DNA of 64,000 bases from Coffea arabica (lineage: Eukaryota > Streptophyta > Magnoliopsida > Gentianales > Rubiaceae): positions 2,170,001-2,234,000 of the forward strand of contig NC_092329.1 in assembly GCF_036785885.1 (NCBI RefSeq), read 5' to 3'. The notes beneath the pieces are model-generated. The model was not told the origin of the DNA. It was given only the letters and a program-made list of their open reading frames with translations, and did no database searches. The position numbers and the translations under genes are program-made. The number at the start of each line of letters is the position of its first letter. Within the stretch, counting starts at the first letter, position 1. Positions 48,118 to 59,561 of the stretch are shown piece by piece.

Positions 48118-48562
48118 GCTGTAATGTTAATTGAGCCGAGTATTTGGCTGACGAGCTCAACTCGTGCTTAGTTCAAGCCAGGTTCGAGGTGCTCGATTAA
48201 TCAGATCAGTCTTGAAGTATAATCAAACTTGGCTCATCAATGAAACATGTGACTCCAACTCGAGTTCGACTCGTTTATCATAAAGGAGTCGAATTCGCAT
48301 GAGCTTGAGATTTGATCACAATAAAAATCTTTAATTTTTAGTTTCTATTTTTTTAACTTATAAAATGACATATATATCCTTTTTTATCGAGTCTAAGTGA
48401 GTTACTCGAATAACAAATTATTCGAACTTTTTTGACTCGTTAATTAATTGTCTAAATTTCTAACTCAAACTCAACTCGTTTGCTAAAATTGACGAGTCAA
48501 GTTCGAGCTTTATCAAGTCGAACTTAATCGAGTTTTCGAATTGCTCGTTTTATTTAACAGCA
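48118..48562. mobile_element. GAGCTCAACTCG-rich element, probably a hAT MITE
   Basis: The left end GGCTGTAATGTTAATTGAGC and the reverse complement of the right end GTGCTGTTAAATAAAACGAG share a CTGT...AA...GAGC pattern. The interior is rich in AACTCG and CGAGTT. It resembles 44270-44700. The 8-bp duplication expected for hAT could not be confirmed. Confidence 0.5.
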
Positions 48563-48627
48563 CTATGACTGTTATTCGGCGTTTGTTAGTGTATGCATCT
48601 GCGTTTGGATGATTATATATTTAGTAG

Positions 48628-48778
48628 GTCTCATTTGAATTGCTATTTTTTCTGAAGTTTTTATTAAAAAAATTTGTACTGTAACTATTTCATGTACGTG
48701 AAATAAAAAGATAATTAGAAATATATTTATAGAAAACGTAGAACTTTTCTGGGAAAAAATGCCATTCCAAACATGGCC
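48628..48778. mobile_element. MITE with TTTGAATTG / CATTCCAAAC ends
   Basis: GGTCTCATTTGAATTGC on the left pairs with the reverse complement of GCCATTCCAAACATGGCC on the right, about 150 bp apart. Same terminus type as the other TTTGGAAT elements here. A short frame at 48690-48950 is chance. Confidence 0.5.
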
Positions 48779-48779
48779 G

Positions 48780-49847
48780 ATATTTTCTACTACTGTAAAA
48801 GATTTTTGTTGTAGTAGTAACTAGTAATTTGTAGCAGTCTAATGAAATAAATGTGACTGTAAAGATAAAGGGATAAAAAATAAAAAGCAATTGTAAAACG
48901 TAGTACTGGAAATCTTCAAAAAACGTATTATTTCTCAGAAACGGGTCCAAGCTACAAGGAGAGAGGTCGTCTAGCTAGAAGAGTTTTGCAGTTTTAGAGA
49001 AACAAATTCATCAGGCAAAAATGGGAAAGGTCCTAAAGTAGAGTGCTAGTTTCAATTTGGATTCTCGCATTGCATTTGCAGGTGTTGAGGCTCTTGATCC
49101 CCCGGACATATACGCGACCAGGGTACTAACCAGAATTTGTTCCAAGGCAGCACAGAAGATTATGCAATCGTATGCATTGCATACGATGTAGATTTGGAAG
49201 CAGAAAGTGTTTTGTGCTTTCGCACCTCGCATGGAAAGTCGTCATGCATGTTACTGAAATCGCGTACGCATGCAGATTTCAAGTCAAAACCAAATTTGAG
49301 TCCCTAAACTGAACTGCACCCAATGATTGCCCAGCTTCCGCTGAGAAGAAAATTATTTTGTTTGTTCTTTGGAAAGCTCTCAGAAATGAAAAATCTATTA
49401 GATGGTCAGCCCATGAGACATGCCACGGACCCGGGAATACAACTTGGAACTTGAAAGTTGCAATTTTAACCTTGTCCTTCCTTCTTACTGGTTTTTAAAA
49501 TAACATATAGAAATGAAAATGAAACTACACAGCTGAGATCATCGGCAGAAATCCTTTGCAGCACGGCCAAAATATTAGTTGTGTGCTCATGATGCAATTA
49601 TCTTGGGCCTGCCCATGAAAAATGTACAGGAGGAGGACTGTGGATGTTTCATGGTCCTGGGCAGCTTACTTTGGGCTTTAAAGAATGTCCGAATGATCCA
49701 ATTGTCAGATACGTTTGGAGCTTGCTACGCTGGGCTGAGGCATCTTCATTTATGAAGCCCAAAAGTGGAAATCCATGGAAATGCGGATGTGTGAGCCTAC
49801 AAAGCAGATGGATAATGCGGATTGTGGTTTCCTGTGCCCAACTTAGT
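48780..49847. other. Intergenic, no gene seen
   Basis: No frame has recognisable domains or splice support on either strand. Nothing structural stands out except a short palindrome around 49160-49180 (GCAATCGTATGCATTGCATACG). Confidence 0.4.
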
Positions 49848-52835
49848 TTTTTTTTTTTTCTCGAGATAATAACTGTTGTATAACTTATTCTATCCTATAT
49901 TAAGGGGAGGGGAATAACCTAAAGAGGTCCAAAGGTAAATCAGAGAAGACTAAACCACCATCGGAGCAGACGAGTATACTACGCACCCGTTTAAACAGAG
50001 CCACTTAATGTGACAATTGATGGGAGGTAAGGTTTAAATTCTTGACCTCCCACCTTACTAAGGTTTAATGCTTTGGTGGTGGTCTTTGTGTGACGCCCCG
50101 AAAAAAAAAGAGTTTGAGAACCCGGAAATTTTCTAATTTTCTAGGGTTTATTGTGTTTAAAACAAAACCCGCATTTTCTACATTTTCTTGATTAGAAAAA
50201 AATCCCAGATAAAGTTTATGAGCAAAAATAGTTTTAAAATGATTTTTCTAGTATCGGTTAGTTTTTGAAAAATTAAAAGCGTATTTTGGATGTGGGACCC
50301 ACTAGTGCGAAAAGTTCGGAAACATTCGGCCAATTAGGTTAAGTTCCGGATACTGTGTAAATTTATCGGGTGTTAAGAGATAAGTAGAGGAGTGTGAAGT
50401 GATTGATGTGAGAGGTGACCAAAGGATTGAATTGCATTAATTGAGGTGACAAGTGTCACCATTTCATTGGGTATGGCTTATGACAACTATTCATGGTTTT
50501 TGACTTTGGACCAAATTGGTTAAATATCTAAAAAATGAACCAAAAATCTCTTATTCTTGTCTTCCTCTTGGCCGACTTTCTTGAGCTTCAAAAGAGAGAA
50601 AAACTCTTCAAGTTTTGGCTTTCATCTTGCTTCAATCAAACCATCCAACATTCTAAACTTGTTTCTACTCCATAAAATTCTTCCATTTGGTGCTAGTGAG
50701 TTGCTTAGTGAAGTGTTTTGGAGGAGCTAAGGTGGTCTACCACTTCCTCTCTCTTGTTTACTTGGTAAGTAGTGATTGACTATCCTCTTACACCTAATGA
50801 TGTTGAATTTATGCCTAATGGTGGCTATAGTGTTGGAAATTGTGGGTTATTTCTTGGTTTGGAATGAATTGGTGAAGTTTTTATTTTTTTGAGGAATTTT
50901 CTGATTTAATGTGATCATGGTCTTGTGGATGTTTATGATGGTTGGTAATAAGGGGCTATGACTCTAGTGAATGTAGATGATAGGAAATTGCAACCAATTT
51001 TGGGTTTGGAAGAAATTCTGGAAAATTAGGGTTCTTGAAGCTACATTCTGTCCGAAATTTTAGGTCATAGATGGAGGCCGAATTGGCCTTAGCTCAAAAC
51101 ATGAAAGTTGTAGGTATTGATGAGTTTGAAGTGCCTGCAAAATTTCAGGTCATTTGGAGTAGTGTAGAGTGCGTTATGCCGTTTTTACTGTTGCTGTTCT
51201 GGGTGATCAGAATGTGCGAACTGTGATTGTAATCGTCTGTTTTGACTGGAATTGGTTTGGATTTTGTTGTTGGTGTCTTCTGATGAAATGTAGCTTGATG
51301 TCTTAGTTATCATATGCCTTTGGAATCAATGCATTTGGACCTGTATAGACTGACTTGGACTGATTACAGTTTTGTGTGATTTGGGAACCTGCAATTACGG
51401 TTCTGGGTTGGTTTTCTGCATTTTTGACCTAGTTGTGCTAGGATTTGGACTGAGTGACCTTCTACATTGTTGTAGCCCTGGTTCTTAGCTTCGAAACGGT
51501 GGGTCTTGAACCTCCATCCGATACTCGTAATACCTTTGGTGCCATTACCGCAAAAGGACGTCAAAACTGTTTTCTGGTTTTGAGCAATCGTGGTTAATTG
51601 CTATGTGATTGGGTTTGATTGTAGGATGGAAAGGATGAATTTATGGGGAAATGCTGTCCGATTTTTAATAGCGTTGGTTACCTTAAGTTTCATGTGAAAG
51701 GCTTGGACGTGAATGATGGAATTGGCTATATTGGACGAGGATTGTGAGCCGTGGAGGTGAGTGACCTCAAACTACTTCTAAATTTATTTATGAACCGTTT
51801 CGTACATTATTTACTTTTGAACTGTTTCCAAAGTTACTTTTGAAATGTTTTCTTGCATATCATGCGTGCTGGCATGTGAGTGTGCCTTGTTTGCTATATT
51901 TCTTGACTTCATGACTTGTATTTTGAGTTGATAACGTGTTAAGCGCTTATAATGATTTCCAAAACGAGTTTTCGAGGCGAGTGTTTACTTTATCGCACTC
52001 GACCTCGATAAATGTGAAATGTTCGATTGAAATGTTACTTGCGCATGAATGTAAGCCCTTTTGGGCTGAACTGGCCATTGCCCCTTGTTACCGGTCGTCT
52101 TGAGCCAGAAGCGGACTCGGTCAGGCGATTAGGAACTTGGGTGAACGTTTGGTATACTCGAGTATTACCTATGTAGGTTGGTGGAGCATGGCCAAAAGCC
52201 AGGGACGGGGTGAATGAAATGAAATGAATGACCAAATGAGCGAGGAAATGTCAGGAGAATGAATGTATCCTTTCATGAATGTTACTATCGCTTTCCATTG
52301 TAAATGTTTTTTGAATTATTGATAATCCATATTTACTGTTTTGCAAATGATGTAGTTGTTTCCGGATTTACCATTTAATTTATGACATCATTGCTATATG
52401 ACATCATTGAAATGAACTATGGTTAAACCGATTTGATTAATGATTTTCTGGTTACTCGCTGAGCTTTTAGCTCACCCCAAAACATTTTTTTCCCCCTCCA
52501 CAGGGCTCAAGGCGAACGAAGGACTTGTAGTGCTTATTCACGTGAATGGATGGCCTATATTTTATACAATTTGGATTTGGAATCATTTTATGTATAGTTG
52601 GAAATTGTTTTAGCTTCGCTTTTGACATGTAATTATTGGAGACTTGGATGTTTATTTGTGGACCATGTGATGTATATTTGAGATTTATATTGTAATATAT
52701 TTGAGGATTGTAGTGATCGACTGAGTCCCGGCGAGAGCCGGGCAGGCGGTCCGCCGAACCCTCTGGTTCGCCTTAGGGGGAGGTGGGGTCGTCACACTTT
52801 GGACAGGTGGTTGTTTAACCAAGTGGTCACAAACA
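49848..52835 (-). mobile_element. Probable SINE split by a solo LTR
   Basis: Joining the flanks of the solo LTR gives, in reverse complement, an A-box-like ACTTGGTTAAACAACC, then AGGTCAAGAATTTAAAC (B-box-like), a body, and a poly(A) tail that is the T run at 49848-49859. This reads as a tRNA-derived SINE of about 300 bp into which the LTR element inserted. Outer target duplications were not found, so the left and right limits are estimates. Confidence 0.45.
50089..52796. mobile_element. Solo LTR, 2,708 bp, with 5-bp target duplication
   Basis: The sequence begins TGTGACGCCCC and ends GGTCGTCACA, so it has TG...CA termini within a short inverted repeat (TGTGACG / CGTCACA). It is flanked by identical CTTTG at 50084-50088 and 52797-52801. 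These are the exact marks of an LTR retrotransposon insertion. There is no second LTR and no gag, protease, reverse transcriptase or integrase frame inside, so it is a solo LTR left by recombination. The length and the segment GGTTACTCGCTGAGCTTTTA then GCTCACCCC near 52451-52478 fit long LTRs of Ty3-type Tekay/Del chromoviruses, by memory. Orientation cannot be proven without internal sequence. Confidence 0.92.
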
Positions 52836-52910
52836 TCTATAGCTTTTCTTCCTTGAACTGCAATTTTTTTTTGGCTCTCTTGCACTGCACGAGCAAAACA
52901 GAACAATATT

Positions 52911-53091
52911 TGGAGTGTTTGGATAGCACAAATATGTCAAATAATATTTCGCTTGCATCATAAACACATTTCTCAACCCACCTTTTTATATTCTCAATTA
53001 TCTTTTTATCTCACATACATCACATCACAAAAAATATTACAGTAATTATTTCAAATAATATTTCAAATAATACTCTATCCAAACCTCTCCA
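52911..53091. mobile_element. MITE, copy 2 of the family at 9318-9497
   Basis: TTGGAGTGTTTGGATAG is mirrored by CTATCCAAACCTCTCCAA. The interior TTGCATCATAAACACATTT, then TTTTTATCTCACATACATCA and TACAGTAATTATT, matches the other copy closely. Sequence from 53140 to 53420 contains further TACATT and TTTTTTAAAA segments of related but eroded MITEs. Confidence 0.75.
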
Positions 53092-53453
53092 ATGTGAACT
53101 GTGAACTAAGGTGTACCACTGAGAATTACGAAGTTCTGTCTTTTGGGAAATTTTCTTCTTTTTTTAATTTTCTATGAATATGTTTTTATCTATTATTCAA
53201 TCATCTTTTTAACCTCACATTCATTACATTTTTTTAAAAAAATTACTACAGTGATTTTTCTTCAAAAACTTTTTAAAGATTGTTTGCCAAAATTTATTTA
53301 TCAGTATCATTAATACATATTCAACTAATCTTTTATTTCACATACATTACCTTAAAAAAATGTTATAGTTGTATTTTTTTTAAAAAAATTATCCCAATTA
53401 ACCTATGGTCCAAACACACTCATCGGAACAGCCTCCTCTAAGATTTTCATTTA

Positions 53454-54258
53454 GGAGAAATTGTTTAAAACGTTTCTCATATTTTGTAAAATAACTTTTT
53501 TCATCCCTCACTTTTAAAAGTGTTATTTTACGTCCCTTACAAATTCACATTGGTCAAATTTAGTGTCTACCTAGTTTTTCGACTAGTTTTTTGTTGGAAT
53601 CCACCACGTATCTTGTACATGATTATTTTTTAAGGGCAAAATTATCAAATCAAATTTTACATAATCCGATATATAATTTATCACATTTCAGAAAATGAAT
53701 ATTTTTGTTCCCTACGTTTCACAAAATAATTTTTTTCTTCCCTCATATATTACAAAAATGAATTTTTTCATTCCTTATTGATCATGCGGACCAATATTTT
53801 TTTAACTCATGTATATATATATATATATATATGTATTTATTTCACTTAAACAATATGAATAGTATGTAATATATATCTATTTAATTTTACCTGAATATAT
53901 ATATGCTATTCGTGCTATTTAAATGAAATCAAATAGATATGTACATGGGTTTAAAGAAAAAATATTCGCAATACAAGGTCAATGAATGATAAAAAAATTC
54001 ATTTTATAAAATGTGAGGGATAAAACAATTCATTTTGTGAAATATGAGGGATTATAAATCGGATTATGTAAAATTTGATTTGACAATTTTACGACTAAAA
54101 ATTGATCGCATACAAGACACTTGATAAATTTCGATCAAAAACTAATCGAAAACTTAAATAGGAACTATATTTGATTAATAAATATAAATTTACACTTTTA
54201 AAAGTAATAAATAAAAAATTATTTTATAAAATATAAACAACATTTTGAACAATTTTCC
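53454..54258. mobile_element. Foldback element, 805 bp
   Basis: GGAGAAATTGTTTAAAACGT on the left pairs with the reverse complement (GGAAAATTGTTCAAAATGTT) at the right. The arms continue through ATATTTTGTAAAATAA versus ATATTTTATAAAATAA and CTTTTAAAAGTGT in both. Flanks TTTCATTTA and TTACATTTA (54260 onward) resemble a 9-bp duplication. The interior has an (AT)n tract and CCCTCATATTT/AAATATGAGGG half repeats. No coding capacity. Ends differ from the GGGATAATTT family. Confidence 0.7.
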
Positions 54259-57043
54259 TTTACATTTATCTATATGCCAACTAATGGGGAAAAGAAGACG
54301 CGGGACAACATCACCATCACAACTATCGTCATCGACCTCATGATTTATGTCTTGAAATTCAATTGTCATCTGCTTCCCCACCAACCCACCCACCCACCCA
54401 CCATCTCTCTCTATTTTTTTCACCCTTCTGTTTTCTCGGCCTCTATTCCCTTCAAACCCCTTCCCCAAAAACAACAAAACCACACTACTGTTGTTATCAT
54501 CATCATCCTCTTGCTCTCGCTCTAATCTCTCTCTCTCTCCCGTGACAAGACGCATTGTTCCAAGCGAAAGATCCATCGTCAATCACTGGACCAAAAATTT
54601 AAAAGAAAAGTAAAGAGGGCTGTTTTCTTTTTCATGGGTCTCCTCTCTGCTCCACTCTTTTTAATTAGGGACTAATTTAGTCCCTAGTAATTTAAAAGGT
54701 GCACTTTTGTGCCTGACTCGTGCCCTTGCTGCCCTCTCCTCCCCATAGTAAATCGAATTGGATTAGTAGTAGTGTCATTGGGCAACAAATTATATTGCAG
54801 TAGCGTAACAGACAGTAAACAGCGACAAAAAGGTACCAAATCTTCAGTAGACAAATACTAGATTAAAAGGTTAAGTAACAGCAATCAATCAGTAGCGGTA
54901 AGACGCATCTTAATTATGCATGCCACTTAGAAATAATAATACAATTTAATGGGGAGTACTTTTTAACTCCCAGCTGTGAGCGACATCATGCATCTTTCTT
55001 TTTTTTTTTTTCAGGAAATGCCACGGACTCTTTTCATAATCCTGTCGTGAACTACCCAGTAGGATAAATAAATTAAGGTAGATGATCTTCATCTAGCCGC
55101 TAGCATTTGGGCGGCGATTTTATACTGGCAGAAGTGACCTCGAGTGCTACTGGGGGCAGTAGCTAGGATGGTAGTAGAAAATGCGTATCCAAATTCTTTA
55201 CCCGGACGCTGGAAAAATGTACGCGTACCGGGCCGCTGGACTGCATACATCTGAAACAACAAGATACCAACTGCATTATTAGGAGCGACTGCACTCTGCA
55301 TACATCTTTCCGGCAGCTACCAAAGAAGATATCACTACCATCTTTATCATGACAGGGGCAAGGAATGGTTGATCTGTACAACGTCAAAAAGGGCACTTAA
55401 AAAGCCATAGCCTCGAAGCCTTTGAGAGACCATACATATGAAACACAGTAGCAGCTCACGATCATTAATCATGACGATGTTGGCTTTTAAGTTTTAACCC
55501 CATGCATATGCATCGAGAAGTGCACGATGCCTAGCTACAAAGTCTTCTAGGTCCTGCCATTATACCGCTTTCTCAGACCAACTTTCTTTCACTCTGCAAC
55601 ACAAAACCCTCTCTGTTTTTTTTTTTTTTTTTTTTTTGTCAAAACACAAAAAACCCTTTTGTGTTTGGATACCTTAAAAATTATTTCAAATGAATCTATT
55701 TTACTCCTCCTTGAAGTTAAATTTATCCACCTTTTGTAACTCGAATGGATCAAAGCTTATGGATTAATAACGTGGTGGCACTAACCATTGAATTTGAACT
55801 TTGAAGAGTGCATGACGAAAATTCCCACTCTTGGTTAATTAATTAATAGCCGAACAATTTGGGTGCCTTTCTACTCTTTTTTAATTTTTGATAACTGTGA
55901 GAAATGATAATCACAGCATGGCCTTCCACAAGAATAGGATGACGACACCACTGAATTGTTCAGTGGTACACAGTAATATGCTTTCTTTGCACTTTCACTT
56001 TAAAAGTGACAAAAGCACATGAAAAGTTTTAGTAAGAGAATAAAGAACAATTAATATGAGAAAGCTGTCATGTGTGATTTTTGGAACTGCATGCATGTTC
56101 ATAGTAAAGCAGACATTTCCCTTCCGGGACCTAAATGCAGTTCGACGAATCCCTTTTGCTACGCTTGCCGCTAATTCCACTATTGCACGTACGTACCAAA
56201 TTCATACAAAGGCACACAAAAAGTATGGATGAAAATAAAATGATTTTGAAGCATGTTTGATACTCTATATATTCTTAAGGTGTTATTTGCGTCAATTACA
56301 CTAAATATTTGTTATATAGTTATGACAAATTACCTCTAAAATATAACAAGGTTTAGAAAAAAAAGATAACAAATGTTCCGATTTTCTCATAATTAAGGAT
56401 CATTAATGATAAATGTTCTAGTTAATTTGTTAAGAAACATGTTAATATAAAGAAAAACTCAACATTTCCACAAGACGCATACACACCTCCATATTTTTTT
56501 TCTTAGACTTTTATGATTCAAAGTAATTAAATTTACACATGAAACTGCGTCAAAATAAAATTCAGATATATATGAACGTTGCCAAGATTCGCGAGCAGAT
56601 CCAAGTCTCCGCAAAAATGAACCCGTTTGTCCATTCGGTTTTGTAAATGACACGCGAGCGGATCGTCATTGCATATGAGCGGATCCGATTGGGATAAAAT
56701 ACAACTATCACCATCACTAAAAGTTGCACTACTTTTTTTCTTACATAATCAAAAAAATTCCATAAATAAGTTTTCTTTTTCCTTTATTTTTTCATTCGGA
56801 GTAATCAAACACGGGACATTTTACACAGTGAAACCGCTTGCACCAATGGCCATGGGCTAGCAATAGCAAGATGCATCCTCCATTTAACTCTTCTTTTTCT
56901 TTTTTTTTTTTGCCCTTTTTTATTTTCAAAGAAGCAAACATGCATGCCCGCCATGAACCTATGCGTCATTCTTTCAAAGGTTCGAAGTTAGTTTATATGG
57001 TGGACCAACAGGGAATTTTGTAGCATGAAAACGAATTCACATA
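54259..57043. other. Intergenic; no gene supported
   Basis: Contains a C-rich (CCCA)n tract at 54375-54402 and pyrimidine tracts around 54404-54540, with chance frames on both strands (54190-54582, 54274-54525, 55089-55396). None shows a domain. A poly(T) run near 55616-55637 has similar flanks (ACACAAAACCCT and ACACAAAAAACCCT), but they are too simple to call a retroposon. Confidence 0.4.
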
Positions 57044-57054
57044 ACTTTAGCATG

Positions 57055-57087
<33 letters not shown>

Positions 57088-57270
57088 CAGTTGGGGCTGT
57101 CCGGGCCTACACCCGACTAGTCCCCCAACCCCGAGGAGAGCGGGCCCCACCGATCCCCAGGAAGATACCCCGGTTGCTCAAGCTCAGGGTCGAACCCCAG
57201 ACCTGTCTCACCTAAAGAGGCTACACAGGCCACCCGAGCTAACCGAGGGGGGCACTTTAGCATGATGATT
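57044..57270 (-). mobile_element. Full-length tRNA-derived SINE with 17-bp target duplication
   Basis: A 193-bp insert (57061-57253) is flanked by identical ACTTTAGCATGATGATT at 57044-57060 and 57254-57270. It lies on the minus strand (poly(T) of about 27 at the left). In reverse complement the head reads GGTTAGCTCGGGTGGCC (A box), then GGGGTTCGACCCTGAG (B box), a GC-rich body with GACTAGTCGGGTGTAGGC, then poly(A). The long intact tail and perfect duplication imply recent insertion. Confidence 0.95.
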
Positions 57271-57444
57271 AGGAGAAGTTTTTATTACGAGTGTCCCAAT
57301 GATCCAATCATAGCAAGCTCTGACAATGAGTCAGTAGTGCCAACTGGGGTCTGCACCACGTCCCAATCCTCAAGGAGACCGGTGAGACGAAGTTGAAGGG
57401 TTTAAAAAAGACAAGTCTGTCAACCGAAGGTCCATAAAAAGTTA

Positions 57445-58218
57445 GGGATAATTTTAGAAACCTCCCCTGAGGTTTTTAATAATTCACTAGCCTACCCTAA
57501 AATTTATAAAATTACACAAATTTCCCATGAGGTTAAGGTTTTGATAACAAAATTAGTCCAATTAGAAAAAATAACATAAAAAAAGTACATAGAAATGAAA
57601 CTAGAAACAATTAATACATACATTTCATCATTCAAAAAGTTCACATTTAATAAATTAAATAACAAAAATAAGTAACAAAACCATACTAATTTTGACACAA
57701 GATTCAACAAAACAGATTAGTCATCTCTTTTGACATGATTTTTACTATAACTCTTGTGATTTTGAACAGAAATAATTTTCAAAATTGGACTTTTTTTCCC
57801 TTCATTCTTCTTTACCAATATCTAATAATCAAGTAATTAGAGTACTAATTAATTATTAGCAACTAAATTAACGAAAATAACTATTGAAAATTTATTTAAT
57901 AATGAACGATAACTTGTATTTAGAAAATAACATCAGTTGATATACTTAACGGAGGAAAGGCGAGAAAAAAAAGGCAAATTTTGAAAAAATTTTGAGTGGT
58001 AAAATTGAATATTTAAATATGAACTTTTTAAGTGGTAAAATGTGTATATTAATTGTTTCTAACTTTTATCAATACAACTTATATACATGTACGAGGGATA
58101 TTTATGAAATCAAAATTTCATCTCTCTCCTTAAAATACCTTTTTAATGTTACTTTTTTTAATTGGACTAATTTTGTTATTAAAACCTTAATCTCAGGGAA
58201 GGTTTGTGAAATTATCCC
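57445..58218. mobile_element. MULE-like foldback element, copy B
   Basis: Terminal GGGATAATTTTAGAAACC and its mirror GTGAAATTATCCC bound 774 bp. Flanking nonamers AAAAAGTTA (57436-57444) and TAAAAGTTA (58219-58227) differ at one base, giving a good 9-bp duplication as in Mutator-like elements. Internal blocks such as AATTAGTCCAATTAG, TTTAATAAATTAAA and CTTGTGATTTTGAAC match copy A at 43250-44240. Its right arm is shorter than copy A's. Confidence 0.85.
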
Positions 58219-58229
58219 TAAAAGTTACT

Positions 58230-58948
58230 TGCTCATAGCACTGATTTCTTTTCTGTTTAATACTATGTTTGAATTTTTTTTTTGAGGAAATAAATTTAAT
58301 GTTTGAAATTCAAGTAGCAGCAGAATTTATTGGGCATGGCTGGCGGACAGTTCTATTGCAATAAATGGGACGATGGAACAACAAAATAATAATACCGGGG
58401 CGCAGACTAAGACCTTAGCCCACACATGGAAAGGAATGAAAACTTTTTCGAACACTTGTGGAAGTTTGGCACTGCAAGTTCGAGTCTTCGGGAGAAGCTA
58501 CTGAACTTTTTTATTACTGAACAAGGATAGGCTGATAGCAACTGGAGGACGATGGGATGGGATGGGAAGTGGAAGGAAGGAAAATATGCAAAAGCAGTCG
58601 AAGAGACTTGAGAGGAGGATGGGTGCGGGGGAGGTGTGGGCGTGATGAGTGCATCACTCGACAAAAGGGAAGATTTCATCTCTACCCTTCACTCATCACA
58701 CAGTTTCTACTCTCACTCTCGTCCTTGGAAAAGGGTATGATATGAAATGAGAGAACGCTGTTAGGTTAGGCTAGTGAATAGTAGTGATAGATAGATAGCT
58801 GCACGGCACCACATAATTTTCTCTTATTAATTGAAGAGGACTTTGACCTACATTTACCATTTGCCTTTTGGTTTAGTCCATTTATATCCACTCTATGCAA
58901 CTGTATCGTAGGTCAAAACTTTATGGGCACTTGCTTTTCTTCCCATCT
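58230..58948. other. Intergenic, no gene seen
   Basis: A minus-strand frame at 58407-58679 and a plus-strand frame at 58557-58745 overlap and show no domain. Nothing else recognised. Confidence 0.4.
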
Positions 58949-59027
58949 CTCAAGTTCTATTCTTTTTTTTTTTTTTTTGGTAATAAAAAGGTAATAAAAG
59001 AAGATAGCATAACTCAAGTTCTATTCT
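58949..59027 (-). mobile_element. Very short retroposed LINE-like 3' end with 15-bp target duplication
   Basis: CTCAAGTTCTATTCT occurs at 58949-58963 and again at 59013-59027. Between them lie a T run of about 15 and GGTAATAAAAAGGTAATAAA then AGAAGATAGCATAA. On the minus strand this is a short unique tail plus poly(A). It is the mark of a severely 5'-truncated LINE, or other LINE-moved RNA. Confidence 0.85.
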
Positions 59028-59561
59028 AAGGTACCTAGGATGCCAACTTTGGTGGCCGATGACTAGGTCCTACCATTTTGAAGACCAATTTCCAACATTT
59101 AATAATAAAAAAAAGCAGTAAATAGCTACTACTACTACTTCCTTAGATAGTATAGAATTTTCTATCTAACAAGAAAGAGTAGTTCTCCTTTCATGTTTTG
59201 GTCATTTTTTATGTGGTTAATCATAAAATACCCCAATTAGATTAATTTTTTTTTTTTACTTTACCTCCTTATTTTTCAATTAGAAAAATCCATCTTTTAG
59301 AATTTTCAACAAAAGCAAAGTTTTAAAATTATTCAAGTGTAATAATACAATCAATTTTAACAACCCTTACATATTGCTCTCAATTAAATCACTACTAATT
59401 TATCTAAAATAAATAAATAACATGCTTGTGGGCATTTTTATCCAAATCATATATAATCTTCATTTCTCTTATGGAGGTTATATATGTCTTTTCATGCTTT
59501 TCTAAAAGTGGGGTGATACGATCCTTCGAAAATTATTGCTGTCACTGAGGCATGCTATTAT
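59028..59561. other. Intergenic, no gene seen
   Basis: AT-rich sequence with no coding support. Confidence 0.4.

Noticed and set aside
52740-52780. tRNA-like GGTTCGCC segment
   Set aside because: No cloverleaf can be drawn around it, and it lies inside the solo LTR end.
50089-52796. Intact LTR retrotransposon or endogenous viral sequence
   Set aside because: There is no second LTR, primer binding site, or gag/pol reading frame; it is a solo LTR.
55600-55660. Possible retroposon around a poly(T) run with ACACAAAACCCT-like flanks
   Set aside because: Flanks are low-complexity and not identical, and there is no insert body besides the T run.
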